A stretch of DNA of 64,000 bases from the NCBI GenBank assembly GCA_964036195.1, contig OZ038452.1:10596704-10660703 (forward strand), given 5' to 3'. Every line of letters begins with the position of its first letter. Position 1 is the stretch's first letter. Positions 54,688-64,000 of the stretch are shown here, piece by piece. A model generated the notes under the pieces. The model had not been told where the DNA came from. It saw nothing but the letters and a program-made list of their open reading frames with translations, and ran no database searches. The DNA is from Sphaerolaimus hirsutus (taxonomy: Eukaryota; Nematoda; Chromadorea; Monhysterida; Sphaerolaimidae). The position numbers and the translations under genes were made by a program.

Positions 54688-55907
54688 ATGGCGCGCATGT
54701 ACCTGCAGCTGTTGGCGGCGCTGTTGGCGGCCGCGTGCACCTGGGCCATCCCCATCGACAACGGACTGGAGGGCGAGCCCGAGGTCGAGTGCCTGGGCGA
54801 CTCGATCCAGATCAACTTCAACGCGCGCAACCCCTGGGAGGGCAACCTGTACGTCAAGGGGTTGTTCGCCGACGACGGGTGCAAGGTGACGGGCACGGGC
54901 GCTAACCAGCTCGCATCCATCGTGCTCGGTTTCGACTCGTGCAACGTGCAGCGGCAGCGGTCGCTCGAGCCGCGCGGCGTGTTCGTGCACGCGACCGTGG
55001 TGCTCAGCTTCCATCCCATCTTCCTGACCAAGGTCGACCGGGCCTTCCGCATCCAGTGCTTCTACATGGAGGCGGACAAGACGGTCAGCGAGGAGCTGGA
55101 AGTGAGCCCCATCACGACCGGCTTCGCCACCATGAACGTGCCCATGCCCGTGTGCCGCTACGACATCCGCGAGTCGTCCGACCCCGAGAGCAACCCCGTG
55201 CAGTTTGCGCTGATCGGCCAGTCCGTGTACCACCACTGGATCTGCGACACGGACACCGTGGACACGTTCTGCATGCGCGTCTACGACTGCAAGGTGGACG
55301 ATGGCAGCGGCCAGCGCGTCATCCAGCTCATTGACCAGGTACGTCACTCAGTTCGGTGCATGTGCACTGGCCTTGAACTGTGTGCAGTGCAGCGCAGCGC
55401 ATGCGACTCGTGTCCACGCAGGACGGGTGCGCGCTCGACCGCAACCTGCTCGACAACCTCGACTACCCCGAGGACCTGCGCGCCGTGAAGGAGTCGCACG
55501 TGTTCAAGTACGCCGACGTGCCCAACACGCAGTACGAGTGCCAGGTGGCGATCACGGTCAAGGACCCCGGCACCGAGTGCGCCAGGCCGGCGTGCGGCGA
55601 GGCGCCCGGCACCAGAGGCAAGCGCGCCGCCGAGCACGCGCAGGAGAAGGACATGGGCAGCATGGACGTGGCGCCGCCCAAGGCGCTCTTCGTGGGCGAT
55701 CTGGAGCTCACCGAGGAGGACGTGCCGGCGGCGCTGCTGGTGCACCACGTGCAGGCGCCAGTGAGCAGCCGAGGGACCGTCAGGGCGGCCGACCAGTTGT
55801 GCGCCTCCACGGGCGCCATCGTGTTCGTGGCCGCGCTTCTAGTGCTCGCCTTCACCGGCACCGCCACCGTGCTCGCCCTGATGCACGCGCGCAGACAAAC
55901 CAAGTGA
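54688..55907 (+). CDS. cuticlin-like ZP-domain transmembrane protein
   Basis: Two exons, 54688-55338 and 55422-55907, joined CAG|GTACGT and CACGCAG|GAC in phase 0, give 378 residues. Features in order: signal peptide (MARMYLQLLAALLAAACTWA, cleavage near 20-21); ZP domain from about VECLGDSIQINF (30) to CARPAC (275) with conserved cysteines and the cuticlin hallmarks FHPIFLTKVDRAF, QCFYMEADKTV and FALIGQSVYHHWICD; a furin-type cleavage site RGKR at 282-285; a spacer; a membrane helix GAIVFVAALLVLAFTG at about 348-368; and a short basic tail. Such proteins are secreted by epidermis, cleaved, and polymerise into cuticle layers such as alae and cortical ribbons. Codons are almost all G/C-ending, unlike the AT-rich flanks. 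The start is chosen for the signal peptide and because the TATA box lies just upstream. Confidence 0.93.
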
Positions 55908-56156
55908 TCATGCCATTTTAGCTTTGTCAACATCGGTACTGTTGTTTCAGGCCAATAAGACCAGGCCATGGCCAATAAGTTAGGTAGGTTCGTTTCCAAG
56001 TAGTATTATTCATCCGTATGTAAAGATTTAGTAGCTTAATTTATTTATTTATCATGTGCATTTATTTATTGCGTCAACATTACGCCAGTTCACCTACCCA
56101 TCGTTTATGATGTATTTTGATTGTCATTTTGAAGAGCGACACAGGGTTCCTTCATA

Positions 56157-56162
56157 AATAAA
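56157..56162 (+). terminator. polyadenylation signal AATAAA of the cuticlin gene
   Basis: AATAAA lies 250 bases after the stop codon and is followed by a T-rich stretch (TTGTTTGTGTTT). Earlier ATTTATTTATTT motifs at about 56040-56070 are AU-rich in the transcript and could affect stability. Confidence 0.6.
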
Positions 56163-56255
56163 CATGACAGTTCTGCTAAACTTGTTTGTGTTTCTTGACG
56201 CACTATCTTAACATCAAATCAAAGCATTGTTCAGTATCACAATAACACATTAACT

Positions 56256-56683
56256 TCCGTATTTCCTCGAAATAGCCCCAGGGGGTTTATTTTTTCAGAG
56301 TGAGAATTTGAGGGAGGGTTAAACGAGGGGGGTATTTCGAGGGGGGTTTATTTTTTCGCATTTTTTTTTGTTGAAATTCCAGTAATAAATTGTCGTCTGA
56401 AACGTACGCAGACGTCGAAAAATGCAACAAAAATCGCCATTTATAGGGCTCTAAAGACTTGTATAATTGTGTAGACGTATAAACACTGTTCTCACATAAC
56501 AGAGTCATCGTTTTTAACGTGTGTTCTGCATTGCCCGGATGACAAACCGCAGCCTTTGTCATTTACGTTCTCTATATACTAAATTGGGGGGGGGTTATTC
56601 GATGGGGGGGGGTTTATAAGTTCATAGTGTCCATTTTGAGGGGGGGGGGTTTCGAGGGGGGGGGATTTCGAGGAAATACGGTA
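56256..56683. mobile_element. TACCGTATT-type MITE, CCTCGAAATACCCC core
   Basis: It begins near TTCCGTATTTCCTCGAAATA and ends TTTCGAGGAAATACGGTA. The middle (GCAACAAAAATCGCCATTTA) is shared with the copy at 62338-62799 in inverted order. Confidence 0.72.
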
Positions 56684-56707
56684 CATAAATATGAGCGGTG
56701 TTGCAAT

Positions 56708-58030
56708 CAGAGTTGTTAAAAGTACTGAACTTTTTCCAAAGTATATGTAAACGTAAAGTATTTATTTTTTTACTCACCCCCAGAGTACAGAATATGTAAA
56801 GTAACATTTTTTACTTTTACTCATGAGTAAACATGAGTACTTTTCCCCTCAGAAAACGTCAAATTAAATACTTTTAAGGAATTTTGCCCTAATTTTCACA
56901 CAAAATCAGTGATTTCAGTACCTTCTGATGATTTAAACCTTCACGTTCAGCAGCAGGGTTGGCAAAGTCTCAGAAAAAAAATAAAAATAAAATGGAAAAT
57001 TAGAGAATAAAATAAAATAAAATAAAATGGAAAATTAAAAAAATAAAAATACAATTTTACTAAAATTTGAATTTTTGTAAAATTTTAGTAAAATTGTACA
57101 ATGATTTGAATTTTTGTACAATTTTAGTAAAATTTTACAAAAACTCGAGTGTCTGTTAATTTCTGTAGAAAGTTTTCTATCATGTTGCTTAAGTTCCTAG
57201 CTGCCAATTTGCAGAACTAGTGCCTTGTTGTATCTTTCATTGTTGTGATTGAAACATATCATTGCTCAAAATTGCAAATGTTCACATTTAAAAAAATATT
57301 TTCACCTTAAAGATCACTAATTTATGCGATTTGTTTCCCATTTTCTTCGTTCCATACCTTGGAAACGCGTAGATATTGAACCCCGCAAGCCCTCCCCCAC
57401 TCAAAAAACAACAACAAAATTTTAGGTATCTTCCCTTGGGAGGAGCAATTTGATGCATATATCCAGGACCTCCTGAGGGTCAAAATACAAAATGCCTACC
57501 TCACAACTCGTGTCAAAAGTTTACATAAAATTTTTTTTGTATTCATCTGCATGCTTCTAGCATGCATATTGTTTTATGTCCTTGCATCCAAGATTTCCGA
57601 TTTTTTGTAAAATTTTTGTAAAATATTTGTAAAATTTTTGTAAAATGGTTTCATTTTATTTTATTAATGACATTTCAGAATAAAATAAAATAAAATTAAC
57701 TGAAACATGAATAAAATAAAAATAAAATACAATTTTAGTAAAAAGGATTTTACTAAAACCAACCATGTTCAGCAGTTCGTGTGTGATGGTTTTTTAAATC
57801 TATTTTTCAAATTTTTTCCTCTTCGCTTTTTTTCTCACTTTTTTCCATCTGTGCCTTAAAAAATCCTAAAACAAAGCCTATCCGAAATACGTTTTCTGTA
57901 CTCGAGTACTTTCACAAAGTATACATGAAAGTGAGTACAGGTACTTTTTTCAAAGTATATGTGAACGTATTTCCTCAGTACTCAAGTATACGTACTTTTG
58001 AGTAAACATAAATACGTTTTAACAACTATG
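56708..58030. mobile_element. hAT element, CAGAGTTGTTAAAAGTACTG end
   Basis: Left CAGAGTTGTTAAAAGTA, right TACGTTTTAACAACTATG. The flanks GTTGCAAT (56700-56707) and GTTGCAAC (58031-58038) match in 7 of 8 bases. Tips carry AAAGTATATGTAAACGT-type repeats. The interior is AT-rich with AAAATAAAAT and GTAAAATTTT tracts, perhaps a further insertion. Confidence 0.75.
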
Positions 58031-58544
58031 GTTGCAACATTCCATGAGCACGTGCAACGAAAAAAAACACTTTCTGTATTTTCAGTCTTTCAATAATGAA
58101 TACCTATCTGTGTTTTGAGTTTTTAGCCTATTTTATTTTTATTTACAGCGATTTCGATTTTTTTGGCTGCCTGCCAAGTTTACATCTTCAGATTGAACTA
58201 CCTATACACAATGACCGGACTTTATCACCGTAGAACATTCGCAAACATACTTACTAGTGCAGCATCAAACAATCTTTCCGTGAACTTCAAAATATCCACA
58301 ACATTGAAGAACCCCCAAAATTCTCTTAAGAATCAGACTGGTAAATAAGTAGTCCCCGGTGGCGCTGGGCTAAATGGTTCCCTGGGAACTCTGCGCGGCG
58401 CGAAATCAATGGCACATGATGAGATGACCCCGCTTTGCGCGTTCTGTTAGGAGCTGGGAATTGGATCTTACAATGAATAGGGCCCGCATAAAAGCACCGC
58501 TTTTTGTTTGTTGTGTAGTCTGTGTAGCTGTGGGCACTCCCAGA

Positions 58545-58675
58545 CCCTGTAAAATCCCCAGTAAAATATCAAATGTCATGCAAAGTGTCAAAAGTCATGG
58601 AAAATGCCCTGCAAAATGGCAACTCGGTTGCATTTTGCAGGGCATTTTACAGGGTCTGGATCTAGCACCAACATT
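58545..58675. repeat. MITE with GTCAAATGTCATGC internal repeats
   Basis: The left CCCAGACCCTGTAAAAT and right ATTTTACAGGGTCTGG are inverted, around TCATGCAAAGTGTCAAAAGTC. Confidence 0.65.
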
Positions 58676-58692
58676 TTTGTATGGCTGAAGGG

Positions 58693-58880
58693 TAGTGATG
58701 GAACGGCACCGGGGCACCGGTGCCCCGGTGCTGGACATCGAGAGGCACCAGCACCATGCCGGTGCGGTGTGGTGCCCTTTTTCGAGGGTGCCCTGTCGGT
58801 GCCATTTTTTTAAGAATAGCACCGGTGCCGGTGCGGTGCGGTGCGATGCCATTTTTTTGAAGGTGCCAAAGGTGCTAGCA
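58693..58880. mobile_element. TAGTGATGG hAT end with GGTGCC core
   Basis: TAGTGATGGAACGGCACCGG leads into GGTGCCGGTGCGGTGCGGTG repeats. The core differs from the GCGCCAAGC core of 59831-60704 although the terminus is the same. The right part is interrupted by the TAGGGTGTC element at 58888. Confidence 0.65.
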
Positions 58881-58887
58881 CCAGGAC

Positions 58888-59625
58888 TAGGGTGTCAAAT
58901 TTCCGTTTCCGCCTTTCAGCAGGAAAATTTTTTACCTTTCCATTTTCCATTTTCCGGCAGCCAAAAAATTTTTACCTTTCCGTTTTCCGTTTTCCAGCAG
59001 CCAATTTTTTTTACCTTTCCGTTTTCCGTTTTCCGGCAGCTGAAAAATTTTTACCTTTCCGTTTCCGTTTTTCCGGCCCATTTTTCCGTTTTCCAGCCGA
59101 AAATTTTTTACCTTTCCATTTCCATTTTACCAGGCCAATTTTCCATTTTCTGGCTCGATGTTCAGTTTTCAGTAAATTCTTATTGTTGTAGTAGTGTATT
59201 TTTGCTACCTTTTGATGATTTTTTGTTGTTTCAGTTAAGCTTGAACTACAAGTGAAGTTACTGGCATGATCCATAGTTGCAGAATGTACAGCTACCACAA
59301 TCACAGCCAAACAGGCAACCCTGCATGCAGGTTTTCCTTCTGCAAATTTGTCTATTACCGTGCAAATTTCACTTTATTTTTTCCGTTTTGTGAAAATTTC
59401 ACTTTCCGTTTTCAATTTTCCAGCATTTCATTTTTCCGTTTTCCGTTTTCCGGCCGACAATTTTTTTACCTTTCCATTTTCCGTTTTCCGCTGAGTGAAA
59501 TTTTTTACCTTTCCGTTTTCCGTTTTCTGGCAGAAATTTTTTGTTACTTTTCCGTTTTCCGTAAAGTGAAAAAATTTTACCTTTCCGTTTTCCGTTTTCC
59601 GTAAAAAAAATTTTTTGACACCCTA
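58888..59625. mobile_element. non-autonomous hAT element, TAGGGTGTC ends, remnant BEL/Pao cargo
   Basis: Ends TAGGGTGTCAAATTTCCG and TTTTTTGACACCCTA. Exact 8-bp duplication ACCAGGAC at 58880-58887 and 59626-59633. About 180 bases in the centre (59200-59380) match the right edge of the retrotransposon cargo in 25407-27375 (for example CATGATCCATAGTTGCAGAA). Confidence 0.9.
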
Positions 59626-59830
59626 ACCAGGACCAAAGTGAAAGGGACCGGGAAAGCACCAGCCATGTTTTCATAGGGTGTAAAATTTCGTCCGAAGCAG
59701 GTGTTTAGTCATATTAGAAAAGCAGCAATATATTTACCCAACTGTTTTAGTCTACTTTGGAAAAAAATGTCCCATCAGATATATTTTGCAATCTGCCATA
59801 CCCATAGAACATCCACCCCATAGTCAGTAG

Positions 59831-60704
59831 TAGTGATGGAAAAAGCGCCAGACGTTTAGCGCCAAGCGCCAAAAGCGCCATGGCGCTTTTCCTACCCACA
59901 GCGCCAAGCGCCAATGGCGCCAGAGCAAAATAGCGCCAAGCGCCAAAAGCGCCATGGCGCTTTTCTGGATGTCAGCGCCAAGCGCCAATGGCGCCACAGG
60001 GTAATGGCGCCAAGCGCCAATAGCGCCAGCGCCAAAAAATTTTTCTTCAATTCGTTTGTAGAATAAAGACTACATAACTGCGACGTACTGCTGATGTCGA
60101 TGTAGTCGATTTAACTTTAACCATTAAAGTTCAATCCACCAAGTAAGGGGTAACTATTCAGGAAGGGGATTCAGTGATTAGAAAGCAAAAATCCATTTTC
60201 TTGAAATCAATTATCTCTTGTGTCTTAATCATCAACGTTTATAAGTTGAGGCTTAAAATGAATAAAGGTGGATACAATGGATACATTTTTGAGAAAACAG
60301 AAAGCACTTGCTCCACGTCCAAATATGATGACCTTTGAATAAAAAAGCACAATTAAACACCTCTACTTGTATTCTATGTAAATAAAGTTGTCTCCTAATA
60401 TAAATCAATATTTAATAAATATGTCCCATAACACCCTTACATAAATCAATATTTATTCAGTTGACCTAAAGTTGATCAACTGGAGTTTCAATTCCACAGC
60501 ATCATGGCAATTGTTATAATCAAGGTTGGCGCTTTTTTGGCGCCATTTAAAATGCCGGCGCCAGGCGCCAATAGCGCCACCAGAAAATGGCGCCAAGCGC
60601 CAATGGCGCCACGCTAAAATAGCGCCAAGCGCCAAAAGCGCCATGGCGCTTTCTGCTTTGGCGCTAGCGCCAGGCGCCAGCGCCATGGCGCTTTTCCATC
60701 ACTA
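59831..60704. mobile_element. non-autonomous hAT element, TAGTGATGGAAAA ends, GCGCCAAGC core
   Basis: Left TAGTGATGGAAAAAGCGCC, right GGCGCTTTTCCATCACTA. Exact 8-bp duplication GTCAGTAG at 59823-59830 and 60705-60712. Both subterminal zones of about 180 bases are GCGCCAAGCGCCAAAAGC satellite; the middle 450 bases are unique and AT-rich. Confidence 0.92.
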
Positions 60705-60934
60705 GTCAGTAGACAACAGTGAATTTGTGTATTGGAAATGTTTGTGTTTCATTTGTAATAATTCGAATTTCTTATAAAGTGATCGCCACATCATTCTGAT
60801 CATTTTAAGTGCTCAACCATCAAAATCGGTTGAAAATTCATGGAAATATGCCGTTCCGAAGGTGCGGTCTCTAAGATAATACTGATAAATACTTGGCATA
60901 AATGAATAAATAAAAGGCAATAAAAGGCAGCCGG

Positions 60935-61111
60935 CCGGTGCCCCAGTGTGCCGGTGATATCTTTTTCAAAAATGGCACCCGTGCCGGTGCGGTGCGGTGC
61001 CATTTTTTTGCCGGTGCCCAAGGTGCCAGGTGCCATTTTGACGGGATGGCACTGGTGCCGGGCTGCCGGTGCGGTGCGGTGCCATTTTTTCTGGTGCATT
61101 TTCCATCACTA
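60935..61111. mobile_element. right end of a TAGTGATGG hAT element with GGTGCC core
   Basis: GGTGCGGTGCGGTGCCATTT repeats lead to TGCATTTTCCATCACTA, the terminal inverted repeat of the family. No matching left end was found. Confidence 0.6.
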
Positions 61112-61517
61112 CAAAGGCGCAATAGTTATCGGTATCTCGAAATCAAATTCTGATGCTTTTTATGCTATTGTGCCGTCTCAGCCAAAACATTTCATGCCAT
61201 TCATTCATTCATAGCAATTCAACAATTTTTTTCATTTCATTTCTGTTATATTTGAACCCTTCTGTATAGTTTTAAACAAAAAAACCAGCCGTGCAAAACA
61301 GCCCTATAAACAGCCTAAATATTTCGTTCAAACCTAACACTTTTATGTTCATGACGAAATTCATGGCAAATGTCTGAGCCTTTAAATTAAAAGTTGTAAA
61401 ATTTGAAACTCTGAGAAGAGAGAAAACTAAAAAATTGAGAAAAATACTTCGTTTAAAGTTTAAGTCGAAATAAAGAATTTACTTGACATTTTCTGTGCTC
61501 AGGAACTTAATGATATT

Positions 61518-61761
61518 TACCGTATTTCCTCGAAATATCTCCCCTCGAAATACCCCCCCTCAAAATGGGCACTATGAATTTGTGGTCCGGGAAATGCATA
61601 ACAGACGTTCAAAACACTTACTGTGTTACGTTAGAACATCATAAATATAAGGCTGTAAAAACTTATAAACGGTGGTTTATGTTGCATTTTTCACGTTTTT
61701 CTCTCAAAATTTTCACTCTGAAAAAATAAACCCCCGGGGGGTAATTCGGGGAAATACGGTA
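61518..61761. mobile_element. TACCGTATT-type MITE, CCTCGAAATACCCC core
   Basis: Ends TACCGTATTTCCTCGAAATA and GTAATTCGGGGAAATACGGTA-like, bounded by TA. The middle matches 18201-18465 in inverted orientation. A right hAT end (TTTAACAACTCTG) lies just downstream at about 61797-61810 without its partner. Confidence 0.75.
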
Positions 61762-62337
61762 AATACTTTACATATATTTTGAGTAAAGTTCAGTACTTTA
61801 ACAACTCTGTCTCACAGCCATAAAAACTTCCGGACGTTATATTGACTTGTAATATAGATTGATGCTAACTGATTGCCAAGTTATGTCACAAAATTGGACA
61901 TTCTTTTCTGTGTTTTTCTGTGTTTGTTCTTTCTGTATCCTTACCTGAGTATGATAAATGATGCCTTCAAAGAATATGTCACATAGTTTTTGTATACCAA
62001 GCATAACACCTGGAAAAGTGACATATGCGCTACTGAAAAAGGTGAGATAATTTACTAGGAAAAAGGAGAGAAGTGATTAATTTAAGTGACAGTATAAAAG
62101 ACATTCGCTTGGCATTTTTCTCGTCAGGGCTTACCTCCAAATGTAGAGTTTTTCGGCAATTTCGACCCATGATTTATTTATGCAATTAACCATTGTTTCA
62201 AATGACTTCCTATTTTATGATTGACTTTAAGACTTTTGACGCCACTTTGACGCCTTTTGTAACTTGTGAGGAGACACTTTTAACGTTCGTTTTCCTAACG
62301 GCCGTTGATTTTCACGAACTTTCCTTTGCTCTTTGCT

Positions 62338-62799
62338 TACCGTATTTCCTCGAAATACCCCCCCCTCGAAATACCCCCCCCCCCCCTCGTTTGACCCCAC
62401 CCCCCCTCTCGGGACCACTATGAAAAAATCACCCCCCCCCCCTCGAAATACCCCCCCCCCAAATTGAGTGTAAGGGGAACGTACATGACAATAACTGTAG
62501 TTTGTGTTCTGTGTACTGCAGAACACACGTTAAAACAATGTCGGTGTCACGTTAGAACAGTGTACATACCATCTACATACTAATATTAGTCTACAGAACC
62601 TTATAAATGGCAGTTTTTGTTGCATTTTTCGACGTCTGGGTACGTTTCAGACGACAATTTCGTACTAGGTTTTCAAAAATTTTCTTGTGAAATAATACCC
62701 CCCCCCCTCGAAATACCCCCCCCCTCGTTTAACCCCCCCCCCTCTCGGGACCACTATGAAACAATCACCCCCCGGGGGGTATTTCGAGGAAATACGGTA
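62338..62799. mobile_element. TACCGTATT-type MITE, CCTCGAAATACCCC core
   Basis: Ends TACCGTATTTCCTCGAAATA and TATTTCGAGGAAATACGGTA. It contains three CTCGGGACCACTATGAAA-like blocks shared with 6306-6550 and 10322-11283. Confidence 0.8.
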
Positions 62800-63218
62800 G
62801 TTTATAAGAAGATGCTCGAAGGCGAAGCATGTTGTTGCGCAAATGCAAGCCTTTTTGCGACGCGTTTAATGGAATAATTCAACTTTTATTCTGAAAATGC
62901 TCAGTGAATGTTCTAAAACAGCGCACTACACGCGCTGTAACTTAAGCATTAGAAATTTTATTATCACCTTCTACGAAACACAATAGTGAACGGAAATGCT
63001 ATAAATATTTACTCTGCCTGGCACGATCTTAGCTTGTTCCTTCAAGAAGTCGGTATTTGAGCGCAATCAATATTTTGGCGATGTTTATTTTGTTAGCTTA
63101 AGCTCCATAGCGTGCCATCTGCGCTCGCGAGAAGCTTGAGAAATGCGCGGATCAAAATTTACTCCTACGTGAACGCGTACTTTTGCTCTAGTGAATTACT
63201 TTACCATTTCGTAATACT

Positions 63219-63700
63219 TACCGTATTGGCGCCACACAGACTAGTTTTCATGGTTCCAAAATGAAAACTGGTTCCCATCCCAATTCAAAGCTTGCTGACG
63301 AGTAAGACTACGCACAATTGTACACATATACTTCATAAAATAAATACCAGCTTTGTACATTGCGCTGCGCATACCACATGATTCAACACTTTTGGATTTG
63401 AAGGTCGTTCGTCGGCTCCTCAGCAAGCTTTGAATTGGGATGGGAACCAGTTTTCATATTGGAACCATGAAAACTAGTCGGTGTGGCCACATTACCTCCA
63501 ATTGTAGCTGCCTGTATTCACGTGCCTGTATTTACAATTCATTTCATCACTTTCTGTGGACCTACGATTAGGGGGTATCTGCAATCAGAGGGATGCACGC
63601 TATTTATCATTTTAGCCGACTTTCGCAACCATCTGACCCTACCAAACAGTGAACAACAATGCAATCCATTTGATCAAACTGGAATGTAACACTATTGGTT
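63219..63700. mobile_element. TACCGTATT-type MITE (CCTTATATT type) interrupted by an ACTAGTTTTC element
   Basis: TACCGT with ATT at 63219-63227 resumes as ATTACCTCCAATTGTAG at 63491. Later sequence (CAAACAGTGAACAACAATGC) parallels the middle of 9061-9520 (CCAACAGTGAACAACGATAC). The right end was not identified. Confidence 0.6.
63228..63490. mobile_element. nested foldback, GCGCCACACAGACTAGTTTTC ends, ATT duplication
   Basis: GACTAGTTTTCATGGTTCC and GGAACCATGAAAACTAGTC are mirrored, as are CATCCCAATTCAAAGCTTGC and GCAAGCTTTGAATTGGGATG. ATT flanks it at 63225-63227 and 63491-63493. Confidence 0.78.
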
Positions 63701-63705
63701 ACCAG

Positions 63706-63890
63706 GGGGCAATCCCGCACCCTGTAAATTGTATGTCAAGACTAAGAGTCAAATGTCAAGTAAAACCAAAAATACTTAATTACTGAACGTTTGACGCCTT
63801 TCATGGCAATTGACAAATTTGCATGACATTTTATATGACATTTGACACATGACTTTGCACTTTACAGTGTGCGGCTTGAAATTGAAATAG
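63706..63890. repeat. MITE with GTCAAATGTCAAG internal repeats
   Basis: The left GGCAATCCCGCACCCTGTAA and right TTACAGTGTGCGGCTTGAAA are inverted. Between are GAGTCAAATGTCAAGTAAA and its inverts. Confidence 0.65.
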
Positions 63891-64000
63891 GTTGACATTG
63901 CACCCGCAAGTAGAATATTTATTTATTTGCTATTATTGATTACTCGAAATTAATACTGAAAACGTAAATACGTCAAAAATTGTGCCAACACGCCAAACTA

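Noticed and set aside
54613-55999. Long minus-strand and alternative-frame ORFs over the cuticlin gene
   Set aside because: They are shadows of a GC3-saturated real gene: no signal peptide, domain or splice support.
59831-60704. GCGCC repeat blocks as a possible CRISPR-like array
   Set aside because: Units are contiguous without unique spacers and sit inside element ends with an 8-bp duplication. The organism is eukaryotic.

Overview
The window looks like animal (eukaryotic) nuclear DNA, most likely from a nematode. There are spliced genes with GT-AG introns, a TATA box and a polyadenylation signal, and no bacterial operons. The clearest taxonomic signal is a two-exon ZP-domain cuticlin (54.7-55.9 kb) of the type that builds nematode cuticle. 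A DEG/ENaC channel gene and exons with an MSP/ASH-like immunoglobulin fold are compatible with this. Coding exons are GC-rich at third positions. They sit in AT-rich DNA made almost entirely of short, palindromic, non-autonomous DNA transposons.

Layout. 1-5.9 kb, minus strand: the 5' half of a NACHT/WD-repeat (NWD1/NWD2-like) STAND ATPase gene. Nine exons join in one reading frame and the P-loop lies at the window edge. 8.2-16.3 kb, minus strand: exons of a DEG/ENaC channel. The first six exons join phase-perfectly, but no TM2 exon was found. 20-33 kb, plus strand: scattered GC3-rich exons of a gene with an MSP/ASH-like domain, separated by introns up to about 10 kb filled with transposons. 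35-51 kb, plus strand: further exons of one or more unidentified genes, including a phase-matched pair at 42.3 and 43.6 kb and an exon ending in an NPxY-type tail motif. 54.5-56.2 kb, plus strand: the complete cuticlin gene with promoter and poly(A) signal. 56-64 kb: no genes seen, only nested transposons.

Mobile DNA. I read target-site duplications directly. At least twelve elements have exact 8-bp duplications and hAT-type ends (TAGGG, CAGAG, CAGGG, TAGTG or TAGCA); a thirteenth matches at 7 of 8. A recurring design is a conserved 10-20 bp terminus followed by a private short-period satellite core. Elements sharing the terminus TAGGGTTCAAAC carry different cores, for example GGGATC or ATATCGA repeats. 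A second superfamily has ends TACCGTATT at TA dinucleotides, again with several distinct cores. One hAT element has captured a decayed BEL/Pao reverse-transcriptase fragment, and a sibling copy keeps only the edge of the capture. Giant foldbacks (44.08-45.53 kb, 33.6-33.9 kb, 21.3-25.0 kb) and nested insertions at identical positions in two host elements complete the picture.

The genes are unrelated in function as far as can be seen: signalling ATPase, ion channel, MSP/ASH-domain protein, cuticle component. What links them is that their introns and flanks are built from the same transposon families. All exon joins are inferred from splice signals, phase and family motifs. No transcript data were available.
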